Made by a program: the position numbers and the translations under genes. This document shows positions 1 through 11,118 of a stretch of DNA of 64,000 nucleotides, piece by piece. Source of the stretch: Mucidula mucida (taxonomy: Eukaryota; Basidiomycota; Agaricomycetes; Agaricales; Physalacriaceae); NCBI GenBank assembly GCA_015501055.1, contig JADNYV010000009.1, positions 533,725 through 597,724 of the forward strand. Direction: 5' to 3'. The stretch's first letter is position 1; each line of letters starts with the position of its first letter. The notes below the pieces were generated by a model that was given only the letters and a program-made list of their open reading frames with translations, did not search any database and had not been told where the DNA came from.

Positions 1-496
1 AGTAGTAGAGTCATCCAGCAGCCCTTTCAACATGTAAATAAGAAATCTGCAACGATAACTTTTATTCAAGGAATATTCTAAGAATTTTCGAATTTTCCCC
101 AAGACCTGAGATGTGACGATACGAGCCCCAAACTTTGCAGAGGAATCAGCTCTTTGGATCCCGTTTGGCAGGGGTTTCCTTTTTGGGCAATACCACTTTC
201 TCGATCACCAATTTCTGGCCCGGTTGCCGACCACCACTAACATTGAAAGGCGTGTTAGCCATGGTGGACGTTTAGCAAACGGCATTTGCAATGTCACTCT
301 CATCACGAGATCGCGTCCTCACGAATAATGTAAATAGCTCAGGCTTGTCTTCGAAAATATGCAGCGCAAAGTCGCGGGACCCAGACGTGGATGGACTTGG
401 TGATACAGACAGCTTGGGGACAGTACGTAGAGCGGTATTCGTGAGGACAAAACATGGTGACGGGAAGTTCAGGTCGTGAGATGATTGGAGCTCTCC
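1..496. other. 3' flank of family-X copy A, no gene seen
   Basis: No convincing coding region is visible. From about 340 to 496 the sequence resembles, in inverted orientation, the stretch just downstream of family-X copy D (about 31300-31460), so the duplicated block extends past the stop codon. The short open frames here are not supported by splice signals or known motifs. Confidence 0.5.
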
Positions 497-1189
497 TCAG
501 AGAGTGTATACAGTTCGTTCTCTGGGATCCACCGGGTCGTAAACAGTGTATGCTGGGAAACAGTGAATCAAAACGACAAGACACAAGGCAGAGGCAACAT
601 ACTACAACGCGTCCACTGCCAATCACGCCCGTCGAGAAGCCACTCGGGAGACCGCTGTAGACCAAACTTGTTTTGAATGTCCTCGATCGCTTGAAGGCTA
701 ATCACGCCGACACTCGAGCAACCCACGGACAGCGCCGTCGTCCTTTTCGCGTCCGGTCGCGCTACTATTGCGATGTCAACGCATTCATGAAGCTCGGCCT
801 CTACGTGATACTCTTCACGGAGAGTCCGCGGCAAGGTATGAATGCTACTAGGGCTGGGCCGACCTGCACTACGCACGAGGCTCCCGGGGTAATGAGCTTC
901 AACAATCTTGAGCAGGTCTTCCGAGGTAATGACCCATCCCAGCCAAAGGGTTGGAGCGTCCCATTTCGGAAATACGGACGAGTCGGAGAGGTATCGCGGG
1001 AGCTCGTGCATGGGAAGCGGCTGCTGCTTGCAGACGTGTGTATAGTCCTAAACACGACACTTAGCATTTCGTATCAGAAAATGGGCAAACAACACTTACA
1101 CCGTTACGATATTTGCGGCCTTTCCGAGGGATGAAGAGTAGAGGCTCGGCGTCCTCGCCGACGGTGGCATTGAAGGGGGTGATGGTCAT
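497..1189 (-). CDS. Family-X hypothetical protein, copy A (intact, 3 exons)
   Basis: I do not recognise this protein and know no domain for it. Exons by eye are 1189-1100, 1047-603 and 552-497, giving about 196 aa. The first exon encodes MTITPFNATVGEDAEPLLF, the long middle exon holds the conserved core with LWLGWVITSEDLLKIVEAHY, TTALSVGCSSVGV, a FGLQRSPEWLLDGRDW block and a basic WTR end, and the short last exon gives a tail with TVYDPVDPRERTVYTL. No signal peptide or membrane segment is seen. Reading frame, intron positions and splice sites all agree with copy D at 30609-31297, with which it shares most residues and part of the 3' flank. Six further copies between 25 and 34.3 kb are broken. 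A CACGTG box lies about 60 bp upstream of the start. The gene follows ALDH-1 on the same strand. The function is unknown; a cytosolic role is only a guess from composition. Confidence 0.8.
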
Positions 1190-1249
1190 GGTGGAAGGGG
1201 GCACCTATGAAGTGCAAGCACTGGATTCGGATTAACATAACAATACCAT

Positions 1250-1255
1250 CACGTG
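1250..1255 (-). promoter_or_regulatory. CACGTG E-box upstream of family-X copy A
   Basis: A palindromic CACGTG lies 60 bp before the start codon of copy A. The same hexamer lies 59 bp before copy D and 57 bp before copy F, and copies at 26.2, 27.4 and 31.6 kb have related CCCGTGA or CTCGTGA versions near the same place. CACGTG is the classical bHLH binding site; which factor binds here is not known. Confidence 0.5.
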
Positions 1256-1385
1256 GCTCTTCATTGTCCTTATTGTGGCGCCGACCCTACACATGAAGTC
1301 GGGTCTCGTCTCTCCAAACACACGACCACAGTCATGCCAGTATGGAGAGACTTGGATAGATTTCTCGCGTTGGAGGTAGGAGAGA

Positions 1386-2057
1386 GTGTTGATCCATGTT
1401 GAACCAACCCGGCCCGAAATCCGACATGAGCCAGTCTTAGACATGTGTAGTCAACTCACCTTCATCTTCTACAACCATGCTATCGTGCCATACAGTAACT
1501 GTACTGCTACTTTCATTCACAATCTGCAAAAGATCCACGCAACACCTGCATGGCCCAAAGACGTGCAATACAACCAGCTCGTCGACATGGGAGTCCCTAT
1601 GCTCGAGGCTGATATCTCAGCCGGCACCGACTACCGAGAACGGTCGCTTTTTCGACATGTCCTGTCGGAGAATCCAGTTGCACAAGACATCTAAGATCTC
1701 TAGACAGCGCTATCGCATCGGCAGGCTGCCCTAAAAAGAGTCCTTGCGTTCATCGAGCATGGGCCTTGGGTCGTGAGCAATTCGGTGAAAGAGATCACAT
1801 TCGACGATGTACCATCCTTCTATAAGGAGAATAAGCTTTCGATGCCCGAAGTATTAGCTGCCCTGGGTTGGCAGTGGGGTATGGTGTGGGGTGCTCCGAA
1901 GCATACACTCATCCTCCATTGGGTGAGGGCTGGGCGACCACCGTTCTCGTGTGCTCTCTTCCTGGATACACTTTCCGCAATTGATAGTGACGCGAAAAGT
2001 GTTATTCTACTAGAACATCCTAGACCAATGCCAGCGGAGCAAGTTCTAGATCAATAG
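1386..2057 (+). other. Unidentified coding-like remnant
   Basis: Two open stretches on the plus strand (1386-1694 and 1773-2057) look protein-like. Reading back from 1773 in frame extends the second to about 1695, before an in-frame stop, and the text includes VLAFIEHGPWVV, SFYKENKLSMPEVLAALGW and QWGMVWGA. I cannot join them into one clean gene with good splice sites, and I do not recognise the family. It could be a decayed gene, an exon set of an unknown gene, or chance. No motif, signal peptide or membrane segment is visible. Confidence 0.25.
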
Positions 2058-2493
2058 GCGACAAGTCTGACCTTGACTGTAAATGAGAATGGGTCTTTTA
2101 CGGAAGAGTTCAGGTGTCAGTTATAGATAATGCAGAGTAGGAGGTTATTAGAGTGGAAAGGCGGCTCGTAAATGAAAGTCAAATGTATTCACAGACTTAC
2201 GATATGACATGGCTTAGGCTCAGACATAACTTTGGGGGCAAGTTCGTTGCGACAAACTGAGCCAAGTGAGCTCTTCATGTAAACCACCGAGTGACACGTG
2301 ATAGCCTCGGAATTAAGCGCTCGTTCCTTGTATAGACCATGGAGAATACAGCATCTACTAGAGCCGCCCTCGCCAGGCTACTGGTTCCTCGTGCAGACTG
2401 TCAAGCAACGGCCACAGATTGGCTATGTCCTGTACAGCCTTTCTATTGTGCGCCCCATACCTTATCGTCGTCGGTCCGCGTCCACAACAACCT
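2058..2493. other. Intergenic, 3' of ALDH-1
   Basis: About 430 bp between the unidentified plus-strand remnant and the stop codon of ALDH-1. It has one CACGTG (near 2294-2299) but no gene model that I can support. Confidence 0.4.
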
Positions 2494-4704
2494 TCATGCC
2501 GAACGGCGCTTAGCCAAACCACCTGCAAAAATTAGAGCCAGCACAAAAAGGATCCACTTCGAAAACGACCTCTTCGACGTGGCTGAGGGCGGGCCACTTG
2601 GCCGTTTAGGCAGACCCGGGAACAGAATGGATGTCTTTTGCTCCTTCTTCGCCTGATAAACGATATTGAAGTTGAAAGCCAAGTATATGTAAGGAGAGGT
2701 GTACGCACAGTGTAAGGCGGATATCGTATCTTCATAACCAGATCGACCCTAAGAAGGATGAGGGACCAATTTCAGAGAGTGACGAACTTTGTGCATACCA
2801 CGAAGGAGAGTCGATCGATGCCCGGAAGTGGGTAAATGTGTCGAAGCCGTACTGCAAGGAGAAGTATCAATGACTTAACATCAGTCCCCAGGTCTATTGA
2901 CTTGCCTTCCCGTTGTGAAATCCACCTATACGACATCAGTAATAAATTCGACATCTTCCAAAGATCACTTACTTCCACTCGGACCGATTCCACCAAAGGG
3001 CAGTCCATCGATCCCTGTTTGGAGCATAGTCTCGTTCATCACCACTGAGCCGCTCTTTGTGGCCTTAACGACTACAATGAAGGTTAACAGTATCCTCCGC
3101 AACATGCTGGAATGGACATACTTTTCTCCTTGAACTTGCTGTCGGTGGTGAACGCGTACAACGCTAGGGGATGATCATGCTTGTTGACAAAGGCGATACC
3201 CTCTTCAAGACTCTCCACAGGAATGACGGGAAGGACCGGTCCGAAAAGCTCCCTAGGCAGCACCATCAGGAAACGAAACGATGGCGAAAGGATGATTCCC
3301 CTACTCGGACATTAAGGCATCTTCAAAGGAGACGTCCTTCACGACGGTAGGCGCAATAGACTTGGTACTTTCATCCGTTTGACCACCAAACGCGATCGTC
3401 CCTTTCGTCGACTGCAAAAGACCATACACACGCTTGAACGCCGCGACATTAACCATCTTACCCATGGCCTTGGGCGCGAACGGTCCATCGGGAAAGAAAG
3501 AGTCGTGCCTATTAAAGTACTGTCAAATTTACCTCACACGAGGAAGTATTCTTGAACGCACGCTGCCTTGAGGGCTTGCACGAACTGATCCTGGAACGTT
3601 TTCGGGACGACGACATAGTCGGGTGCAACACAACTCTGGCCACAGTTGACAATTTTGCCCCACATGATTCGGCGAGCTGTGGTCTCCAAGTCACAGGATG
3701 GGTCGACGAATACGGGGCTCTTCCCTATGTAAAAGAGAATGAGAATGTTCAGGATATCCACATTGAGGATGATCACACCCACCTCCAAGTTCGAGCGTTA
3801 CAGGTGTCAACGTCTTGCCTGCTGCCGCGGCTACAATTCTTCCGACCCGACCACTTCCAGTGAAAAGAACTGATCAGAAACATTGAACTGAAGTGCATAA
3901 TGGAGATTAGAGAGTTCGCGTACTGTGTCCCCATGTCAATTCCAAGAGCTAAGACGCGTTCAAGGAAGAATTGTCAAACGAACTAAACAGACGAACCTTT
4001 GACGTCTCGGCGACACCTCCATTGACAACGCGAATGATAGAAGGATCAACATATTTCGGAAAGAGTTCTGCGAAGAGCGAAGACGTCGCTGGTGTTGATT
4101 CGGACGGTTTCAATACGACAGTGTTCCCAGCCGCAATTGCAGAGATCTGTTCTATGTAAACGCAAGATTCTATACAACTTCAATGAACTCACCAATGGGT
4201 TAAAACACATCGAAAGTGGATAATTAAAAGGCCCGATAATCAAGCAAACACCCTTGCCCTCCTTATACACAACGCGGCGCATCGGTTGAGTGAGAAGCGA
4301 GAACGGCGGCTTGGTCGGTTTAGCCCATTTATCGATATGCGCATACGTATCGGCCACCTCCCCCAACACCGGCCCAATCTCCGTCCTAACAATTCCTTCC
4401 ATTGAGCAGAGTCGACCAAAAAGCTCTGGAGCACGTACATGGCTGTCTCGAACGGGGGCTTGCCCAAGTCCTTGTAGAGCGCCTCAGAGATCCGCTGCGT
4501 GTTATCCTTGAGCATGTACCCAATCTGCAGCAGCACATATTTCCTGAACGGCACCGACTGCAGCTGCCCGGACTTGAACGTAGCGTCGAGCTCTGCGTGG
4601 ATCTAAAATGTTTGGCATGTCGATCAGTACTAGTGTAACTTTAGATTGCCTGGGCCGCATACCTGTTCGATGTCTCCCAGGGGCGTGAACGCGAGTTCGC
4701 TCAT
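2494..4704 (-). CDS. Fatty aldehyde dehydrogenase, ALDH3/Hfd1 type, membrane-anchored (ALDH-1)
   Basis: It oxidises long-chain or other fatty aldehydes to acids with NAD(P)+, by family knowledge at the ER, mitochondrial or lipid-droplet membrane. The start [14 protein letters not shown] forms a 42-nt first exon (4704-4663) followed by about ten short introns; the splice choices keep one frame throughout. The visible ALDH signatures are [10 protein letters not shown] and NTVVLKPSE in the cofactor domain, LFTGSGRVG, the catalytic glutamate in LELGG, the catalytic cysteine in [11 protein letters not shown], then FGPVLPVIP and PFGGIGPSG. The end is typical of the ALDH3 group: RYPPYT, a short basic linker and the hydrophobic [14 protein letters not shown] anchor with a KRRSA tail. 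Length is about 540 aa, normal for the group. A paralog lies at 34473-36669, and a copy of the last two exons sits at 28443-28690. Frame and catalytic residues look intact. Confidence 0.88.
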
Positions 4705-5069
4705 TATTGTGATTGATTGAAATTGAAAGCGCTAGCCAGCAGCGACGATGATGGGGTGAGTGGAAAGTCTTATTCAGTTTCCGAGTCGGTTCGGGTTGTC
4801 CGTTAACCGTGAATGATGTTGAACGTTCCGCGGGCGCTGCAGCTGACGCGTCTAATGTGTCAAAATCCACCACGTAGAAGGCGAGCCGTGGATCACTCTC
4901 AATTGCGTGTCCGGAAACGTTCACAGCGGACTGATGAAGATGCAGTAATATGTTATGATTGCGTTGGTTCAATATGCTAATGAGTTCTCGAGATCTATCC
5001 AAAATGTATCGTACACGTATAGTTGTTGTTTATGAGTTGTGTGGTCGTAAGTGAATTCGTAACAGCGCG
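4705..5069. other. ALDH-1 promoter / 3' end of next gene
   Basis: About 365 bp upstream of ALDH-1 and downstream of the 4E-T-like gene. No clear TATA box or gene was found. Confidence 0.4.
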
Positions 5070-5677
5070 TCATGCGACAGCCTGAGCATGGCGCCATGAC
5101 GGCTCGTCCATAAACTTCATCGCCGGAGGTTGCGTCCCGCGAACACCTGGACGACCAGGCCTGACGCGGCCAGGACGCTGCCTGGTGAACGCGAGGGGAA
5201 ACGCATGCGCGTGCGTTTCGGGTGGAGATGGGGCCTTTGCGGGCTGCTTCTTGGGAATGTGGCGGCGGCGTGGAGATCGTCCCCGTGACTCCTCAGCCTC
5301 CTTGTACAGGACAGGCAGCCGCTTGAATAACGCGTGCAGCGCGTCCTCCTCCAACGCGTCATGCACAAGTGTAGAGTGCTCGCGAATGCTCAGCAGTTCT
5401 TCCGGCGTGTAGAATGGGTAACGCGCTTCATATTGTGTTTGAGCACATGATAAGATGATCGACCGAGAACAAACTTACGATGTACACTTTCAAAATCCTT
5501 GAGCGACGACTCTGTAAACGAGCCCGACATGGGTGTCGTGACGGTAGATGAGCCTCTGCTAGAGGAGCGCTTGTGGATGGGGATGTACAAGCTGGACGAC
5601 ATTTCCGAGGTGGTCGAGTACGATGAGTCGGAGGACGGGGAGGAGGCTCGAGACGAAGACGACATTTGGAAAGGCAT
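5070..5677 (-). CDS. Small basic/serine-rich protein with 4E-T-like eIF4E-binding motif
   Basis: Two exons (5677-5479 and 5425-5070) with one intron give about 184 aa. The N-terminus is serine-rich and low-complexity. The splice joins into RYPFYTPEELLSIRE, which fits the eIF4E-binding consensus Y-x4-L-hydrophobic (Y-TPEE-LL) and resembles the YTKEELLDIK site known from animal 4E-T. The C-terminal half is rich in R, P, A and H, with no catalytic domain. By analogy it may bind the cap-binding factor eIF4E and repress translation or aid mRNA decay; this is inference from one short motif. It lies between ALDH-1 and MAM33 on the same strand. Related fungal proteins that also carry such motifs (Eap1, Caf20) are alternatives. 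No start other than MPFQMSSSS is preferred; an internal Met follows at codon 5. Confidence 0.6.
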
Positions 5678-6204
5678 CGTGATTTAAAGGCCACTCAGAG
5701 AACAAAGCGCAGGAGGGTGGGTCAATGGGCTGCTGGGGGAATACAAAAGACATGTCAGAACAATAGCCAATTTATAATAGAACTGCGTCAGGCCATCTGC
5801 CGCAGGACAGGACAGCTTAGTTTCCCGATATGATGCGTTTCGCGGCAGAGAACGAAAGGCGATGATACACCCCGAAATCGCATGCTTAGTCGAGAACATT
5901 CGAGTGACTGCGAAAGCAGCCAAAAAAGGAAATTTCGGCTGATTTGTGGACCTTGCCACGACACCAGAACCGACACGGGCGTGTACTTTCCGACTCGGTC
6001 TGGATTCGTTTTTAGCCTCGATCAGCGGTAGAGTCGTCTCGGACGTCCCATGGGCATGGCATGGCAAGGAAGTGAAGAGTTGTGTGTCATTAAATTAGCA
6101 GCTTTACATTATTGGTCTCGCTCATCTGCGCCTCCGAACGTCCTCGCACTAAGTAGTATGCGCCATGACGTCTTTTGGTAAACCTCCAAAAAGTCTCGTA
6201 ACGC
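5678..6204. other. Intergenic
   Basis: About 530 bp between the 4E-T-like gene start and the MAM33 stop. Open frames here lack splice support and resemble no family. It probably holds the promoter of the 4E-T-like gene and the 3' UTR of MAM33. Confidence 0.4.
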
Positions 6205-7323
6205 TTACGCATCAACGAAATCTTTGAGGCCCTTCAACCACCGTGTGTACTCCTGCAAGTGGATGTTAGATGTAAGCAAGAAAGTGACAATTCGTTGACA
6301 AACCTCTTGTTCCTTGTATTCCGCGTAATCAGGAATAAAGTTGGCAAGGGACTCGTTGAATCCACGCTCCTCGAGATAGCGTTCAATCTCTTCTTGGAGA
6401 CCAACGTCGAGGACGTCAAACTACAAGGGTGGGTCAGAGTTGGGATCCACTAATGTGAGGAACAACACACTTGAGGACCACTGAAGCTTGTAGTCCGTGC
6501 AAGACCAGATTCCAGGGTTTTCTCGGTGGCAAGTTTGGCGTCCGGGAAGTAGGCAAGGTTCTCGACGATGAATGTGCCATCTTGACACTGCAAGAGAAGG
6601 ACTATCGCACTGTTGTGGCCAGCCTTGAAAACAAATGAGTATGAAGCATGATCATAAACAAACGACCCACCTTGGAGATGGTCAATTCAACGCTGATAGG
6701 GTAAGCAATTATAGTGTCATCCTGTTCGGGTGTCTGTTCGTTCTCTTCTTGCTGTCCTTCCTCATCTTCGTAGTCTTGTTCAGGTTCATTGCGGAGGTCC
6801 GCCACGGAGAACGTGGCACGCAGACTAATGGCACGTAAGGAAACAGTTCGGCGCACGGAAAAACACGGTCACGTACGTTTCGTTTCCAAAAGTGCGGGTC
6901 AGGACAATCTCTTCAGAGTATTTGTGGTCCTCAATCTACACCTCAGGTTATATCATTGTGACCTATAATGAGGACGACAAGAAACATACCTTCCATATGC
7001 CCTTGGACTTGAATTCCGCAATAAAGTCCGGAACGTCTTTGGGCGAAACACCCTCGATTTCATAGGTAATCTCCTCCTTGAGCTTGGCCGACAGAGCAGA
7101 GTCAGCTACATTCCAACAGTGTGAGCACGTCGCGGCGTAGTAGTTCAGTAATACACGTACAAGTACCCTGGCCAAAAGCGCGAGGCGAGACAGAAAAGGC
7201 GCGAGAAACCTGCACCGCCGGGGTGACTAGGCGGGTCCGGGCAACGCTGCGCAAGGCAGAGCGCGTCGACAGTGCCCGCGACGACGAAAGAGTGAGCTGG
7301 CGGAGGGTACGGAGGGCAGACAT
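6205..7323 (-). CDS. MAM33: Mitochondrial matrix acidic protein, MAM33/p32 family
   Basis: MAM33/p32 (C1QBP in animals) forms a doughnut-shaped trimer in the mitochondrial matrix and helps mitochondrial ribosome biogenesis and respiratory complex expression. The start codon opens an Arg/Ser/Ala-rich presequence (MSALRTLRQLTLSSSRALST) that fits mitochondrial import. After the first intron come LSAKLKEEITYE, DFIAEFKSKGIW, then EEIVLTRTFGNE and LRATFSVADL, all in family order. A highly acidic insert of about 25 residues lies in the middle, as is usual. The end has FDVLDVGLQEEIERYLEERG, FNESLANFIPDYAEYKEQ and the closing EYTRWLKGLKDFV. About seven exons join without a frame break, giving roughly 280 aa, the usual size. 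The neighbours are unrelated in function. Confidence 0.9.
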
Positions 7324-7559
7324 TTTTGGGTTGAGTGAAGCCTGGAGAAAGGAAAAAACGATTTGCGAAACTTAAGCAGTTGGACGCCCTAGCCAAACAA
7401 GGTGCCAAACACCTTACTCGTGTACGTACAAGTCAAGTACAACTCAGTGTACTGCTTATCGACATCTCCTTCGTCATTAGATCTAATTCTCGATTCATCT
7501 GGTGCTACCATGATATCTGCTTCAACATTCTTGGGCAAATCGAAACTAACCTCTCAACA

Positions 7560-7619
7560 TAATCTACGCCCTTTATTAAGTTGAGGCGCGCGCCTCAACT
7601 TAATAAAGGGCGTAGATTA
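7560..7619. repeat. Perfect 60-bp palindrome (30-bp arms, no spacer)
   Basis: The left arm reads from 7560 through AATCTACGCCCTTTATTAAG and the right arm is its exact reverse complement, with the centre GGCGCGCGCC at 7585-7594 and the axis between 7589 and 7590. Base pairing continues imperfectly a few bases outside. It lies between the 5' end of MAM33 and the 3' end of the OYE gene. It could form a long hairpin or cruciform; it could also be a transposon remnant or an assembly artefact. Confidence 0.9.
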
Positions 7620-7722
7620 AGTTAGCTAATAGACTCCAAGACCTCAGCGAACTTCTCCCCAAGTCAAGTCGTCGCACATATCAGATATCTATACAAATAC
7701 AACGTCTACTTCTACCTCTTCT

Positions 7723-9472
<1,750 letters not shown>

Positions 9473-11118
9473 TTACACGACCTCTTCGTTCATATTCCCT
9501 TGCAACGACGACATCCAAATTCGCGTTTTATACAATCTATCGTGCTGTTAGTATTTACTCGACTGTTTCAAGAGGAACATACCGGAATAACTCTCTCACA
9601 AGCTCGCGGAAATCAATCCTTTTCTCGGTGATATAATAGAAGGTCAACTTGTGGCGATCCCTGGAGAAATTTGGATGCCAGTCATCAAGATAACTCATCC
9701 ACATACCACTGGTATTCCGCATCCACCACCTCCATCGGCAACTTTCGCCCGCGCACCTTCATCCGACACACATCCAACGCCCTCGCCTCATCCGCGGCCT
9801 TGGCAGCAAGCCCCTCAATGTCCACCCGCGTAGCTTTGCTGTAAATGACCTTTGGATTGATTTCCTTCTTCTCCCCAATGCTGGCACGATGCGCCTCAAC
9901 GTCTTGCGCGGTGATGGTATCGTTGATAACGCGTCCCAAGTCCTTCCCTCGATCAGCCTCGACAATCACAAGATCACCAACGCGTATATCCTGAGACGTG
10001 TCGGTGAGGTAGAACAGATCCGTACGGCCAGCCTTGAACTCTACAATGAAGAGGGGCAATGCATGGGAGTAAGATTGGGCGCGGATATGCGAAGGGGAGG
10101 TCGTGGCGTTGACAAACGACGCGCCATTTGGCGTTGAGGGGGAACGTGGGAACTGCGCCTGCTTCGGAGGAGGGGCGTGGAACCTGTCTTCTTCAGGAGT
10201 CCTGTTCTGGAAGTTCATAGGGTGGAACGAGGCACTGGGCGGACTCCTGGCGTAAGTGGGCATCGAGGAAGGCTGAGATGGGCCCTTCATGATAATGCTA
10301 TTGAGACTGAGCGAGTCGAAATCACCGGCGAGGTCCTCGTCCGACAGCATAAGACCACCGCCGCGCGACTGCTGAGCCTGGTGGGATTCCGTACCGGGTG
10401 CATTGAATCCAACTATTGCAGTGCGCGGCTTCACGACGCTGACGCTGTGCCTACGACTGGTAGTCCCACTGTCGCCCCCGTTATCGCCGTCGCGTGGTTG
10501 ACTCGAGGCCAGGAGAACATCACGCATGAAGGGGCTCATGTTGGACCCGTCATTGAAGCCGGTATAGACGCCCGAGGGCGAATGACCCGTGCCATATCCA
10601 GGGCGTCTGACATCGCCATAGCGCGACATGGTCAGTCCAGGCTCGTTCCAGCTCGCCATTCTCGAAGTGGTGGTCAGAAATGGACTGCCTATGGGGGTGG
10701 GCCGTTCGACGGCGAGACTGTGCGATCTACTTCGCGAGATGTCCTGAGCATACGAGCGTCCGCGTGAGAGAGAAGATGGAATGAATTGCTCGGAATGATG
10801 GTCGTCTGTCTCTGCAAAAAAGTCCTCCGATTCGTCATCTTCAAACGTCGATGCAAAGGGCGAGAACTGGGCTGTGATGCCGACCTCGGAGGGGCTGCGC
10901 GCAGAAAAGGACAGGCTCCTGGATGTGCTGGTGTTGAGCAGGCCGTGCGTGGCCCATGGTCCCTGACGCAGACTCGGTGCTGGCAGGATAGACTGGGCCG
11001 AGCTGTGCGGTGGTTGGGACGCCGCCCGCTCGCGAGGAAAGCCGGCACCGTCAGTGGTGGGGTCCAGAAAACGGTTTGTCCTGTCATCGTCGTCTGACTG
11101 TTTGTGATGGTGGTACAT
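9473..11118 (-). CDS. PSP1 C-terminal domain protein
   Basis: A long first exon (11118 down to about 9690) encodes a low-complexity Ser/Pro/Arg-rich N-terminus of about 350 residues, probably disordered, followed by the PSP1 C-terminal domain. Marks of the domain are LPLFIVEFKAGRTDLFYLTD, GDLVIVEADRGKDLG, then RALDVCRMKVRGRKLPMEVV and DAEYQW. After an intron come HKLTFYYITEKRIDF and RELVRELFR, and after another LYKTRIWMSSL with a short end NMNEEVV. In bacteria this domain is found in RicT/YaaT-type proteins; in yeast PSP1 suppresses DNA polymerase alpha mutants and is linked to mRNA regulation. The exact role here is unknown. The total is about 515 aa with no frame break. Confidence 0.85.

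Noticed and set aside
4502..5002. 166-codon minus-strand frame
   Set aside because: It overlaps the first exons of ALDH-1 in a different frame and has no motif.
10177..10767. 196-codon plus-strand frame
   Set aside because: A shadow of the long PSP1-gene exon on the other strand; arginine-rich composition typical of antisense frames.
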